Assembly: GCA_028711675.1 (NCBI GenBank)
Contig: JAQTRT010000132.1
Span: 1-8,478, forward strand
Direction of reading: 5' to 3'
Length of the DNA stretch: 8,478 bases
From: a bacterium
Lineage (GTDB): Bacteria > Spirochaetota > JAHITG01
Shown here: positions 1 through 6,364 of the stretch, in pieces
Layout of the letters: every line of letters begins with the position of its first letter
Numbering within the stretch: the first letter of the stretch is position 1
The notes under the pieces: model-generated
Seen by the model: only the letters and a program-made list of their open reading frames with translations
Database searches by the model: none
Told to the model about the DNA's origin: nothing
Made by a program: the position numbers and the translations under genes

Positions 1-438
1 AGGGGCATCGCCATTATACCCGTCCTGGCCCAGGGCCAGATAATACCGGAGACAATAAACGGAAAGCACGGCCAGATACAGGATGATATACTTATCCTGC
101 CGGGGAAGAATTTCAATGAACCGCGAAAGATATTTTTTCCTGTATTCCATGATGAGGAGCAGGACCGGGATAAAAAGGATCAGATAAAAGACGAACTGGT
201 CCATACCGTCAAAGATACGGCTGCCGTACTGGTCCAGGAACCGGAAGAAGTCGCCCACGGTCCCGAAACGCGAAAGAGGATTAACGGCGTTGGACAACTT
301 TTCAAGGGTTACCCACTGATTATAATACAGAGCCCACAGGAACACAAGGAGAAGGAAGACCAGTCCTTTCCAATTGATTTTTTTTCCTGCCGGGTTACCG
401 CTGTTCCCTTGCCTCTCGTATTGCTTCATTCTCGTCAT
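1..438 (-). CDS. Membrane protein of unknown function, 3' end cut by left edge
   Basis: An open frame of 146 codons runs from an ATG at 438 to the window edge without a stop. The first 23 residues are polar and basic (inside-positive). Three hydrophobic segments then follow at about residues 24-40, 81-98 and 116-136, and the visible part ends in GQDGYNGDAP. This is an integral inner-membrane protein. The family is not recognisable from the fragment; a GT-C glycosyltransferase, polymerase or similar is plausible from the neighbours but not shown. The gene starts 3 bp after the stop of the dehydratase-like gene 442-1416 and in the same frame, so the two are almost certainly co-transcribed and translationally coupled. 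The start is uncertain: ATG 438 and ATG 429 are both possible, and neither has a strong Shine-Dalgarno. Being a real gene is likely; its function is unassigned. Confidence 0.75.
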   Translation of the reverse strand, partial: MTRMKQYERQGNSGNPAGKKINWKGLVFLLLVFLWALYYNQWVTLEKLSNAVNPLSRFGTVGDFFRFLDQYGSRIFDGMDQFVFYLILFIPVLLLIMEYRKKYLSRFIEILPRQDKYIILYLAVLSVYCLRYYLALGQDGYNGDAP

Positions 439-441
439 TCT

Positions 442-1416
442 TTACACCGCGAAGAATTTCTGATACCATTCGATTGTCCGTTTCAGGCCTTCCTCCAGGG
501 AAAACGAGGGTTTCCAGCTGAGAAGTTTCCTGGCTTTACCGGCGGACAGATACTGATGGGGAATCTCGTTTGCGGAGCTGTTGATGACCCTGGGTTTCAC
601 CTTGGAATCCATCAATAAAATGATCTTATGCACAATATCAAGTACGGTCATCTGGAGCTCATTGCTGAAATTAAAGGCCTGGCCTTCCAGTTTCAGCCCG
701 TTCATCTTTTCTGCCAGCATCAGATACGCTTCCACAGCATCTTCGATGTAAAAATAATCCCTGATATATTGACCGTTACTCCGGATGACCGGATCCTCCT
801 GGTGAAGGATGGATTTAATGGTCCCCGGTATCAGACGGTTGAAATTCAAATCTCCGCCGCCGTAAAAATTACCACAGCGTGTGATACAGACAGGCAGCCG
901 GTAGGTCTTATGGTACATCTGAGCTATCAGGTCTGCGCAGCTTTTAGACACATCGTACGGATGAGACCCCTGAAGAGACATGGCCTCGTCATAAGGCAAT
1001 TTCTCCTGTTCTCCGTAAGCCTTGTCGCTGGAGGCTGCGATGATACGCTTAATACTGCCCGCGGTCCGGCAGGCTTCCAGCATGTTCCACGTGCCTTTGA
1101 TATTGGACTCGAACGTGGAAAGAGGATTGGCATTGGCGATCGGTACGATGGTCTGGGCACCCAGATGAAAGACCGTATCGATCTCGTATTCATTGATGAT
1201 CCGTAAAAGCAGGTCCCTGTCCTCCAGGCAGCCGCGCACGATATTGATCCTGTTGAAGGTATCGTCCGAAAAAAGTCTGGACCGGGGCACCCAGTCCCGG
1301 ATGAGCAGGGTCAGCCGGGCCCTGGTCCGGCCGAGATAAGAGACCATCCAGGAGCCCAGAAGCCCTGTTCCGCCGGTCATAAACACGTTCTTATCGTTCC
1401 AAAAATTTGTATCCAT
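442..1416 (-). CDS. NAD(P)-dependent nucleotide-sugar 4,6-dehydratase-like extended SDR (CDP-glucose 4,6-dehydratase type)
   Basis: Product of 324 residues. The Rossmann glycine motif TGGTGLLG is at residues 14-21, VFHLGAQ at 82-88, an SDK triad (S130, D131, K132) and the catalytic YxxxK at Y154-K158. The substrate half includes [10 protein letters not shown] (181-190) followed by NRLIP, then a C-terminal [13 protein letters not shown] typical of extended SDRs. The start [14 protein letters not shown] and the YGGGD/RLIP stretch recall CDP-glucose 4,6-dehydratases (RfbG). In sugar 4,6-dehydratases the Asp of the S/T-D-E/K triad helps eliminate water, so dehydratase chemistry is favoured over simple epimerisation. 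The protein is somewhat shorter than RfbG (about 350-360 residues), and the nucleotide carried by the substrate is not certain. Cytoplasmic. It is first gene of the leftward unit behind a consensus-like promoter. ATG 1416 is preceded by AAAGAGG with a 6-nt spacer. Sure of family; moderately sure of reaction. Confidence 0.85.
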   Translation of the reverse strand: MDTNFWNDKNVFMTGGTGLLGSWMVSYLGRTRARLTLLIRDWVPRSRLFSDDTFNRINIVRGCLEDRDLLLRIINEYEIDTVFHLGAQTIVPIANANPLSTFESNIKGTWNMLEACRTAGSIKRIIAASSDKAYGEQEKLPYDEAMSLQGSHPYDVSKSCADLIAQMYHKTYRLPVCITRCGNFYGGGDLNFNRLIPGTIKSILHQEDPVIRSNGQYIRDYFYIEDAVEAYLMLAEKMNGLKLEGQAFNFSNELQMTVLDIVHKIILLMDSKVKPRVINSSANEIPHQYLSAGKARKLLSWKPSFSLEEGLKRTIEWYQKFFAV

Positions 1417-1423
1417 AATGTTC
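1417..1423 (-). other. Very short 5' leader predicted for the 442-1416 gene
   Basis: If transcription starts the usual 6-8 nt downstream of the TATAAT at 1430-1435, the first base lies near 1423 and the leader is only about 6-8 nt. The Shine-Dalgarno-like AAAGAGG (1423-1429) would then be mostly outside the mRNA. Either translation is nearly leaderless or another, more distal start site is used. This is inferred from box positions only. Confidence 0.35.
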
Positions 1424-1429
1424 CTCTTT

Positions 1430-1457
1430 ATTATACAGAAAATGAAAGAGTTGTCAA
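1430..1457 (-). promoter_or_regulatory. Sigma-70-like promoter for the leftward dehydratase unit
   Basis: Read on the minus strand, a perfect TTGACA -35 box (1452-1457) is separated by 16 bp from a perfect TATAAT -10 box (1430-1435). Both hexamers match consensus in an A/T-rich intergenic region directly ahead of the 442-1416 gene, so a genuine promoter is likely. The -10 box lies only 13 bp from the start codon, which is unusually close. It should drive 442-1416 and the membrane gene 1-438. Confidence 0.7.
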
Positions 1458-1492
1458 TGTTTTTTTATCGGCCTATGAAAATCTATTGACAA
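1451..1492. repeat. 8-bp inverted repeat embracing the two divergent -35 boxes
   Basis: TTGTCAAT at 1451-1458 and its perfect reverse complement ATTGACAA at 1485-1492 are separated by 26 bp. Each arm contains the -35 hexamer of one of two divergent promoters, so the symmetry may simply reflect two consensus -35 boxes back to back. The match extends to 8 bp, two beyond the hexamers, and would also suit a shared regulator bound between or over the promoters. The 26-bp loop is A/T-rich with a GGCC core near 1471-1474 and is too long for a good RNA terminator hairpin. Confidence 0.6.
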
Positions 1493-1513
1493 TGATTTTA
1501 ATTACAGTATTTT
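1486..1513 (+). promoter_or_regulatory. Sigma-70-like promoter for the rightward GT2-SDR unit
   Basis: A perfect TTGACA -35 box lies at 1486-1491. After a 16-bp spacer comes TATTTT (1508-1513), which matches 4 of 6 positions of TATAAT. The predicted start is near 1520, giving a leader of about 30 nt before ATG 1552. The -10 is weaker than that of the opposing promoter, which has the same -35 and spacer length, so the rightward unit may be the less strongly expressed of the two. Confidence 0.6.
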
Positions 1514-1534
1514 TATTTAAACCCGCGGCATTCT

Positions 1535-1544
1535 AAAGAGGTGG
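1535..1544 (+). promoter_or_regulatory. Ribosome binding site of the 1552-2496 gene
   Basis: AAAGAGGTGG ends 7 nt before ATG 1552. It is a good, slightly imperfect Shine-Dalgarno match and supports that start. Confidence 0.65.
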
Positions 1545-1551
1545 TCCAAAC

Positions 1552-2496
1552 ATGAGAAAGGCAAAGCTTTTATCGATCGTTGTTCCCTGTCACAACGAAG
1601 AAGAGGTCCTGCGCGAAACAAATTCCTCCCTGAAGCAGAATCTCGAGGAACTGTTGAAAACCGCGAAAATCGCTGATTACGAGATCCTGTATGTGGATAA
1701 CGGATCGACCGATAAGACCCTTTCCGTGCTTCAAGAAATATTTTCCAAGGACACCAAAGTAAAAATATACTCGTTAAGGAAAAATTTCGGTTATCAGGGT
1801 TCCATTTCAGCCGGATTATTCTACAGCACAGGCGATATCGTCATTACCATCGATGCGGACCTGCAGGATCCGCCGGAAAAAATAAAGGACATGGTGGATT
1901 TTTATGAAAAAGGTTTTGACCTTGTCCTGGGCATCCGGGAAAAAAGAGGTACCGATTCTTTCTTTAAACGCCTGTTCGCCCAGAATTACTACCGGCTGTT
2001 GAAAATAATCAAGGTTCCTGTTGTTTATAATCACGGCGATTTCCGGCTGATGTCCAGGTCCCTGGTCGATGAGTTCAACACCCTCGCAGAACGGAACAGG
2101 TTCATCCGGGCCATGATCCTGCAGCTGGAATCGAGATACGCCCAGGTGTTCTATGAACGCCGGTCAAGGGAAAAAGGCCGTTCTAAATTCAGCGTAAGCA
2201 GTCTCTTCTCTCTGGGCATGGACGGTATCATCTCCTTTTCCTATATCCCGCTGAGGCTGGCTTCCCTGATAGGGGTTTTATTCTTTTTCTTCGGACTGGC
2301 AGGAGCCTTATGGGTCCTCTATATAAAAATATTCTCGAATTCCTTTCCCGGCTGGGCTTCTATCATGCTGCCCATGCTCATCATCGGCGGATTACAGCTT
2401 TTTTTCATGGGTTTAATCGGGGAGTATATCGGAAGACTCTATGTCGAGATCAAACACAGGCCTTTGTTCCTCGTCAGGGAAAAGTATATCCATTGA
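1552..2496 (+). CDS. GtrB/DPM1-type family 2 glycosyltransferase (polyprenyl-phosphate sugar synthase)
   Basis: Product of 314 residues. The N-terminal GT-A domain opens with LLSIVVPCHNEEEVL (6-20), then YVDNGSTDKT (47-56), RKNFGYQGS (76-84) and the metal/nucleotide-binding DADLQDPPE (101-109). It continues with FRLMSR (164-169) and ERNRF (180-184). An amphipathic/basic stretch, DGIISFSYIPLR (224-235), leads into two membrane helices at about 232-260 and 267-290. This is the layout of bactoprenol glucosyltransferases (GtrB) and related enzymes that move a sugar from a nucleotide donor to undecaprenyl phosphate at the cytoplasmic face of the inner membrane. The sugar cannot be read from sequence. 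The usual VDDGSTD is VDNGSTD here, a tolerable variant. It is the first gene of the rightward unit. The SDR at 2500 follows after 3 bp. Its external partner could be a membrane GT-C protein of this cluster. Confidence 0.9.
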   Translation: MRKAKLLSIVVPCHNEEEVLRETNSSLKQNLEELLKTAKIADYEILYVDNGSTDKTLSVLQEIFSKDTKVKIYSLRKNFGYQGSISAGLFYSTGDIVITIDADLQDPPEKIKDMVDFYEKGFDLVLGIREKRGTDSFFKRLFAQNYYRLLKIIKVPVVYNHGDFRLMSRSLVDEFNTLAERNRFIRAMILQLESRYAQVFYERRSREKGRSKFSVSSLFSLGMDGIISFSYIPLRLASLIGVLFFFFGLAGALWVLYIKIFSNSFPGWASIMLPMLIIGGLQLFFMGLIGEYIGRLYVEIKHRPLFLVREKYIH

Positions 2497-2499
2497 ACT

Positions 2500-3516
2500 A
2501 TGCAACCATTCAACAGTAAAATTAAAAGCTTTTTAACAAAAAAAAGGATACTGATAACAGGCGCAGCCGGTTTTATCGGATCGTTCCTGACAAAAAAGAT
2601 CGTTGATCTCGGATGCCGTCCGCACATCCTGGTCAATGAAAAAGAGGACCTCTGGCGGGTCCGGGGAATACTGGACCATGTCAGGGTCTTTGAGACTAAT
2701 CTTACCTATTATGATATCGTTGCCCGCTACATCAAGACCATCAAGCCCGAGATCATCTTCCATCTGGCCGGCGTGAAGAATGTCAGCAGGGACGTGGACC
2801 TGGTGTTCCCTATTCTGGACATAGACACTAAAGGTACGCTGAACATCCTCCATACCCTGGTAAAGGAAAAAATTGAAGTGAAAAGAGTGGTCCTGACAGG
2901 GACATGCGAAGAATACGGGGACGGGAAAACTCCTTTCAGGGAAAGCCAAAGAGAGATATCCGTATCACCGTACTCTGCCGGCCGGACCGCCCTGGCTTAT
3001 TTTTCCATGATGTTCAATAAAATATTCAACCTGCCCATAACATTTTTAAGACCCTTCCTGACCTACGGGCCGAAACAGGACTTATCCATGTTCATCCCTT
3101 CGCTCATCAGCCATTGCCTGGAAAGGAAAAAATTCCTGATGACCAGCGGAGAACAGACCAGGGAGTTCAACCATGTTGAGGACATTGCCCGCGCCTATAT
3201 CCTGGCTTCTTATTACGACAGTGCCGTAGGGCAGATCATCAACATCGGCAACGGAAAACAATACCGGATAAGGGATGTGGCGGAAAAAATAACAGGCATC
3301 ATGAAAGCGTCCGCTTATCTCAAGATAGGGGCCTTAAAGCAACGAAGGGGGGAAACCTCGGAATTCTATGCTGACAGTAAAAAAGCGAAAGCCCTTCTTC
3401 ACTGGCAACCTCAAATATCATTCGAACAAGGACTTCAAGAGACCATAGACTGGTATACCGGGAATCACAGGATCATGAAAAAGATCTGCAGTTCGGAAAG
3501 CCCTAAGAACAGCTGA
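2500..3516 (+). CDS. NAD(P)-dependent nucleotide-sugar epimerase/reductase (extended SDR) with YxxxR in place of YxxxK
   Basis: Product of 338 residues. The Rossmann motif TGAAGFIG is at 20-27, FHLAG at 87-91, GTCEEYG at 134-140, RPFLTYGPKQ at 184-193 and EQTREFNHVEDIARAY at 218-233. The C-terminal SFEQGLQETIDWY is typical of extended SDRs. Two active-site features stand out. The catalytic motif reads Y158-S-A-G-R162, so the lysine that normally positions cofactor and Tyr is arginine. Where a 4,6-dehydratase has an S/T-D-E/K triad, this protein has T135-C136-E137, lacking the dehydration Asp. That favours a 4-reductase or epimerase role, perhaps downstream of a dehydratase such as 442-1416, but the substrate is unknown. 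Cytoplasmic. It starts 3 bp after the upstream stop and in the same frame. No good Shine-Dalgarno is seen, so coupling is likely. No earlier start exists, because the in-frame TGA is one codon upstream. Confidence 0.85.
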   Translation: MQPFNSKIKSFLTKKRILITGAAGFIGSFLTKKIVDLGCRPHILVNEKEDLWRVRGILDHVRVFETNLTYYDIVARYIKTIKPEIIFHLAGVKNVSRDVDLVFPILDIDTKGTLNILHTLVKEKIEVKRVVLTGTCEEYGDGKTPFRESQREISVSPYSAGRTALAYFSMMFNKIFNLPITFLRPFLTYGPKQDLSMFIPSLISHCLERKKFLMTSGEQTREFNHVEDIARAYILASYYDSAVGQIINIGNGKQYRIRDVAEKITGIMKASAYLKIGALKQRRGETSEFYADSKKAKALLHWQPQISFEQGLQETIDWYTGNHRIMKKICSSESPKNS

Positions 3517-3553
3517 ACAGCATCCCCCGTTAATCATATCAATATAGTGTAAA
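3517..3553. other. 37-bp gap between convergent units
   Basis: The rightward SDR gene and the leftward GT-C gene end facing each other here. I see no GC-rich stem followed by a T-run on either strand, so no intrinsic terminator is supported. Read-through in both directions, or Rho-dependent ending, is possible. Confidence 0.5.
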
Positions 3554-5368
3554 CTACTTTTTATCCACTTTAACCAGGTAAAGCAGATAATTCCTTTCCG
3601 GGATACCTACCGTATCAACGATCTTCAGGTCATACAGGCTGGCAGGGAAGAATCCGTTGACTAATTTAACCAGTTCCGTCGAGCTTTGCTGGATGAGGAG
3701 AAAATCCACTTTGTTCTCGTTAAAAAAAGACCTGTTGGTCACGACATAATACGGCCTGGGAACGCTTGTATTGATCCACTGGTATAATTTTACCTTTTTC
3801 ATTTCAAAGACAAAATTAATATCCCCGTAAATGGCCTGGCCCGGTTTCACGTGCTCCGCCATTTTTTTACACTGGTCGTATACTCCGCATTTCGATTCCC
3901 CCGCCCATTTCCAGTATAAAGAAAAATTATTGATCAGGGAAAAAAAAAGTAAAAAGGAAAAGATAACAATCAGCTTGTTCCGGTGATCCCGGATACGGAC
4001 CACGTGAAGGATCAATCCCGTCAGGAAGACCAGGAGAGCATTGATCACGAAAGACGAGAAGACCACAGAGAACAGAAGGCGAAGGTCCTTATCCAGGAAA
4101 AAAAACACGGCCTGGAACAGGTCAAGGAGAGAATAAAGCAATGTACCGGGGGTCTGCCCGATCTTATTGCTGACCGTCCAGGGGATCAGGAAAAAACCGA
4201 TGCCGGCTGCCAGGAAAAAGAGATCCTTTCTCCGGGACAGTTTTTCTGACACGGATTTATCTTTGAATATCCTGTATAAGGCAAGACTGATCATGATGGT
4301 CATGAACGGGATAAGATAAAGATACCGCCGCGGAGGATGATGATCGAGAATAAAAATAAGATAGAGCGAATAAAAAAGAATAAAAACATACGTAAAGAGT
4401 TCGATGAAGGGAACCTTCTCGAATTTTTCCCTGATCCGCGAAACAAGCATGAACAGAGAGGAAATAACGGAAAGCATGAAAAAATACGGGATCTTATCGA
4501 CCAGGGGATTATTCAGGATATGCCATGCATTCAAGAAACAGCCTTTCAAGTTAACGAGAAAATCCTTGTTGAATATCATGATCCGTCCCAGCCCTCCCTG
4601 CTGGAACCTGTAATCCACGTACATCTGGGCCCACGGCGAAAACGACTTTATGAAGGTCATTTTCCAGAGAACGGCCAAAAGGATAAAAACAGCCGTAAAA
4701 ACCGATAGGTCTCTGATCTCGTCACGGCCGAACCGTTTCAGGACAGCACGGATAAAAAGGGTCAGGATAACGCTCACTACAGCATAAAGGGAGAACTCCT
4801 TCCCCTGGTATGCCAGGAAGAAGAAAAAAGCGCTTAACGGGAGAAAGAACCATTTGCGTTTCTTGTCGTTCAGGGAGATCAGGGAAAGCCCGATCATGAT
4901 AGGCCCCAGGCATATAATATCCGTGAGACGCAGTTTATTATACATGATGAAGATAAAATTGGTAATGAGCAGCCCCAGGGTCACAAGGGCCACTGTAACG
5001 TTATAATCCTTTTTTAATATCAGATACAGAAAGAGGAGCATGATAAAACCCGAAAATATACTGATCAGGGCTATCTGTTTGAATCCCATCCCGAAAACAG
5101 CGAAAACCACATAACCGATCCAGTTCGGCAGGGGCGTGGCAAAATACTGATTATAGCTGTACCCGTCCAGGATGAAACTGCCGAACCAGTATTTATTATA
5201 ATTGTTCATGTAATATGCATTGTAATCCCCGTATTCCCCGATGCTGAAACTGAAATCGGGCAGCGGATCGTTCGTCGACTTATACGAAACAGCCAGGAGC
5301 CAGATGAGGCTCAGGCCGATCAGAATATAATTCGAATACTTTTTTTTAACACCCTGGGTCTTATCCAT
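3554..5368 (-). CDS. Multi-membrane GT-C glycosyltransferase, GT39/PMT-like
   Basis: Product of 604 residues. After a basic N-terminus and first helix (14-29) comes an external loop with acidic residues in GEYGDYNAYY (E45, D48) and FILDGYSYNQYFATPLPNW (65-83). This resembles the D/E-rich first loop and 'DGWNP...P' stretch of bacterial GT39-like proteins. About 12-14 hydrophobic helices follow to about 487, with RRYLYLIPF (347-355) near the RY-containing segment of that family, and a soluble tail of about 115 residues. Such enzymes take a sugar from a polyprenyl-phosphate donor and transfer it on the periplasmic side of the inner membrane. The donor could come from the GT2 immediately upstream (5392-6348). 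Start choice: the frame extends to a GTG at 5395, but ATG 5368 has AGGAG 7 nt upstream and is preferred. It is the last gene of its unit. A run of eight A's lies at codons 8-10. Family fairly sure; acceptor unknown. Confidence 0.78.
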   Translation of the reverse strand: MDKTQGVKKKYSNYILIGLSLIWLLAVSYKSTNDPLPDFSFSIGEYGDYNAYYMNNYNKYWFGSFILDGYSYNQYFATPLPNWIGYVVFAVFGMGFKQIALISIFSGFIMLLFLYLILKKDYNVTVALVTLGLLITNFIFIMYNKLRLTDIICLGPIMIGLSLISLNDKKRKWFFLPLSAFFFFLAYQGKEFSLYAVVSVILTLFIRAVLKRFGRDEIRDLSVFTAVFILLAVLWKMTFIKSFSPWAQMYVDYRFQQGGLGRIMIFNKDFLVNLKGCFLNAWHILNNPLVDKIPYFFMLSVISSLFMLVSRIREKFEKVPFIELFTYVFILFYSLYLIFILDHHPPRRYLYLIPFMTIMISLALYRIFKDKSVSEKLSRRKDLFFLAAGIGFFLIPWTVSNKIGQTPGTLLYSLLDLFQAVFFFLDKDLRLLFSVVFSSFVINALLVFLTGLILHVVRIRDHRNKLIVIFSFLLFFSLINNFSLYWKWAGESKCGVYDQCKKMAEHVKPGQAIYGDINFVFEMKKVKLYQWINTSVPRPYYVVTNRSFFNENKVDFLLIQQSSTELVKLVNGFFPASLYDLKIVDTVGIPERNYLLYLVKVDKK

Positions 5369-5375
5369 ATCCTCT

Positions 5376-5380
5376 CTCCT
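5376..5380 (-). promoter_or_regulatory. Ribosome binding site deciding the start of the GT-C gene
   Basis: On the minus strand AGGAG sits 7 nt before ATG 5368, within the longer purine run AGGAGAGAGG. The alternative GTG at 5395, which overlaps the upstream stop, would place this strong site inside the coding sequence, so ATG 5368 is the better start. Confidence 0.75.
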
Positions 5381-5391
5381 AAGGGACGGCG

Positions 5392-6348
5392 TCACTGGCT
5401 CTCCTGCATATCGAACAGCATGGCAAAGAACAGAAACATGAAACCGGTAATGATAAGCAGGGAGGCCAGGATAGACATAGGACCGGAAACGCCGGACCCG
5501 CTCAGAAAGATCTTATCAATGACCAGATACAGGCCTGTACCCAGGCCCAGCGGTAAAAGCAGAAAAGCAAGATAATAAAAAAACACAAGGGGATGAAAGT
5601 CTATATAAATATACCGGAACTTCAGCCTCCAGAAAAAATTCCTTAAAAGCATGGGGGATACCTTGAGCATATATTTCAATCCCTTGATCTGGGATTGCCT
5701 TTCACCGGGGAGATAAATAGCTGTACGGGGAATGTCCAGGACCTTGAAACTGTATGCGTTCAGGCGGATTAAAAAATCCATGGGATACCCGTAGCCTTTC
5801 CACGCCTTGTCCCAGTTTATCGTATCAACAGCCCTTTTGCTGATGGCCGTATAGCCGTCCACGACATCCATGACCTTATAATAACCTGACGCGATCTTCG
5901 TTAAGGCCGTAATGATCCAGTTCGCCACCAGCCGCAGTTTGGGCATCTTATGAAGCGTATCATCCAGCCGGCTGAGCAGGAAACGGTTCCCTTTCGTATA
6001 ATCCACCCTGCCGTCAATGATAGGGTCCAGAAAATTCTTTACTTCATGGAGAGGCATCTGATAATCACCGCCCACGACGACAGTTATATCATATCCGTCC
6101 TGACTGGACTGACGGTAACCTGTAATGATAGACGCGCCCGGCCCCTGATTTATCTTGTGTCTCAGGAGATGGATCCGCCTGTCTTTTTTAGCGCATTTTA
6201 ATATCACTTCGTTCTGATTATCGGGGCTGCGGTCATCCACCACATAAATCCTGTCGATCAGCCGCGGGATGTTCTCCAGTGTGGGCTTTATCAGTTTCTC
6301 CTCTTTATAGGCCGGGATCACAATTGATATCTTTTTTTTTCTGTACAT
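5392..6348 (-). CDS. Family 2 glycosyltransferase, polyprenyl-phosphate (DPM1-like) type with two C-terminal membrane helices
   Basis: Product of 318 residues. The GT-A domain begins almost at once: KKISIVIPAYKEEKLI (5-20), YVVDDRSPDN (35-44), NQGPGASIITGY (67-78), then VVVGGDYQMPL (90-100), DYTKGNRF (116-123), DVVDGYTAISKRAV (161-174) and GYGYPMDFLIRL (185-196). Two membrane helices follow at about 253-278 and 291-312. The usual DxD is GGD (93-95), as in a known GT2 branch with '(A/G)GDxQM'. The likely role is making a polyprenyl-phosphate sugar at the cytoplasmic face for the downstream GT-C enzyme; the sugar is unknown. Start choice: a GTG at 6372 would overlap the aminotransferase stop, whereas ATG 6348 has AAGGAG with 6-nt spacing. 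A run of nine A's lies at codons 3-6, encoding KKK. The gap to the aminotransferase stop is 16 bp; the GT-C gene follows after 23 bp. Confidence 0.87.
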   Translation of the reverse strand: MYRKKKISIVIPAYKEEKLIKPTLENIPRLIDRIYVVDDRSPDNQNEVILKCAKKDRRIHLLRHKINQGPGASIITGYRQSSQDGYDITVVVGGDYQMPLHEVKNFLDPIIDGRVDYTKGNRFLLSRLDDTLHKMPKLRLVANWIITALTKIASGYYKVMDVVDGYTAISKRAVDTINWDKAWKGYGYPMDFLIRLNAYSFKVLDIPRTAIYLPGERQSQIKGLKYMLKVSPMLLRNFFWRLKFRYIYIDFHPLVFFYYLAFLLLPLGLGTGLYLVIDKIFLSGSGVSGPMSILASLLIITGFMFLFFAMLFDMQESQ

Positions 6349-6354
6349 AAACTG

Positions 6355-6360
6355 CTCCTT
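6355..6360 (-). promoter_or_regulatory. Ribosome binding site deciding the start of the second GT2
   Basis: On the minus strand AAGGAG lies 6 nt before ATG 6348. This is close to an ideal Shine-Dalgarno. The product then starts MYRKKKISIVIPAY, where GT2 domains normally start, so the upstream GTG at 6372 is unlikely to be used. Confidence 0.78.
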
Positions 6361-6364
6361 CGTT

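Noticed and set aside
628..1206. 192-codon open frame on the plus strand
   Set aside because: It lies wholly opposite the well-supported dehydratase-like gene (442-1416), has no recognisable motif or ribosome site, and reads as an antisense shadow.
1451..1492. Inverted repeat read as a transcription terminator
   Set aside because: The arms are only 8 bp and A/T-rich, the loop is 26 bp, and it lies between divergent starts, so a promoter/operator reading fits better.
1417..1551. JUMPstart/ops (RfaH) element, often found ahead of O-antigen and capsule operons
   Set aside because: I looked for GGCGGTAG in this leader region and did not find it on either strand.
2533..2949. 138-codon minus-strand frame opposite the second SDR
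   Set aside because: Antisense shadow of a conserved SDR. It is cysteine- and phenylalanine-rich without pattern.
3517..3553. Bidirectional terminator between the convergent genes
   Set aside because: No paired GC-rich stem with a T-run could be found in the 37 bp.
4337..4708. 123-codon plus-strand frame, highly charged
   Set aside because: It lies opposite the GT-C membrane gene. The charged composition is what the antisense of hydrophobic codons gives, and it has no support of its own.
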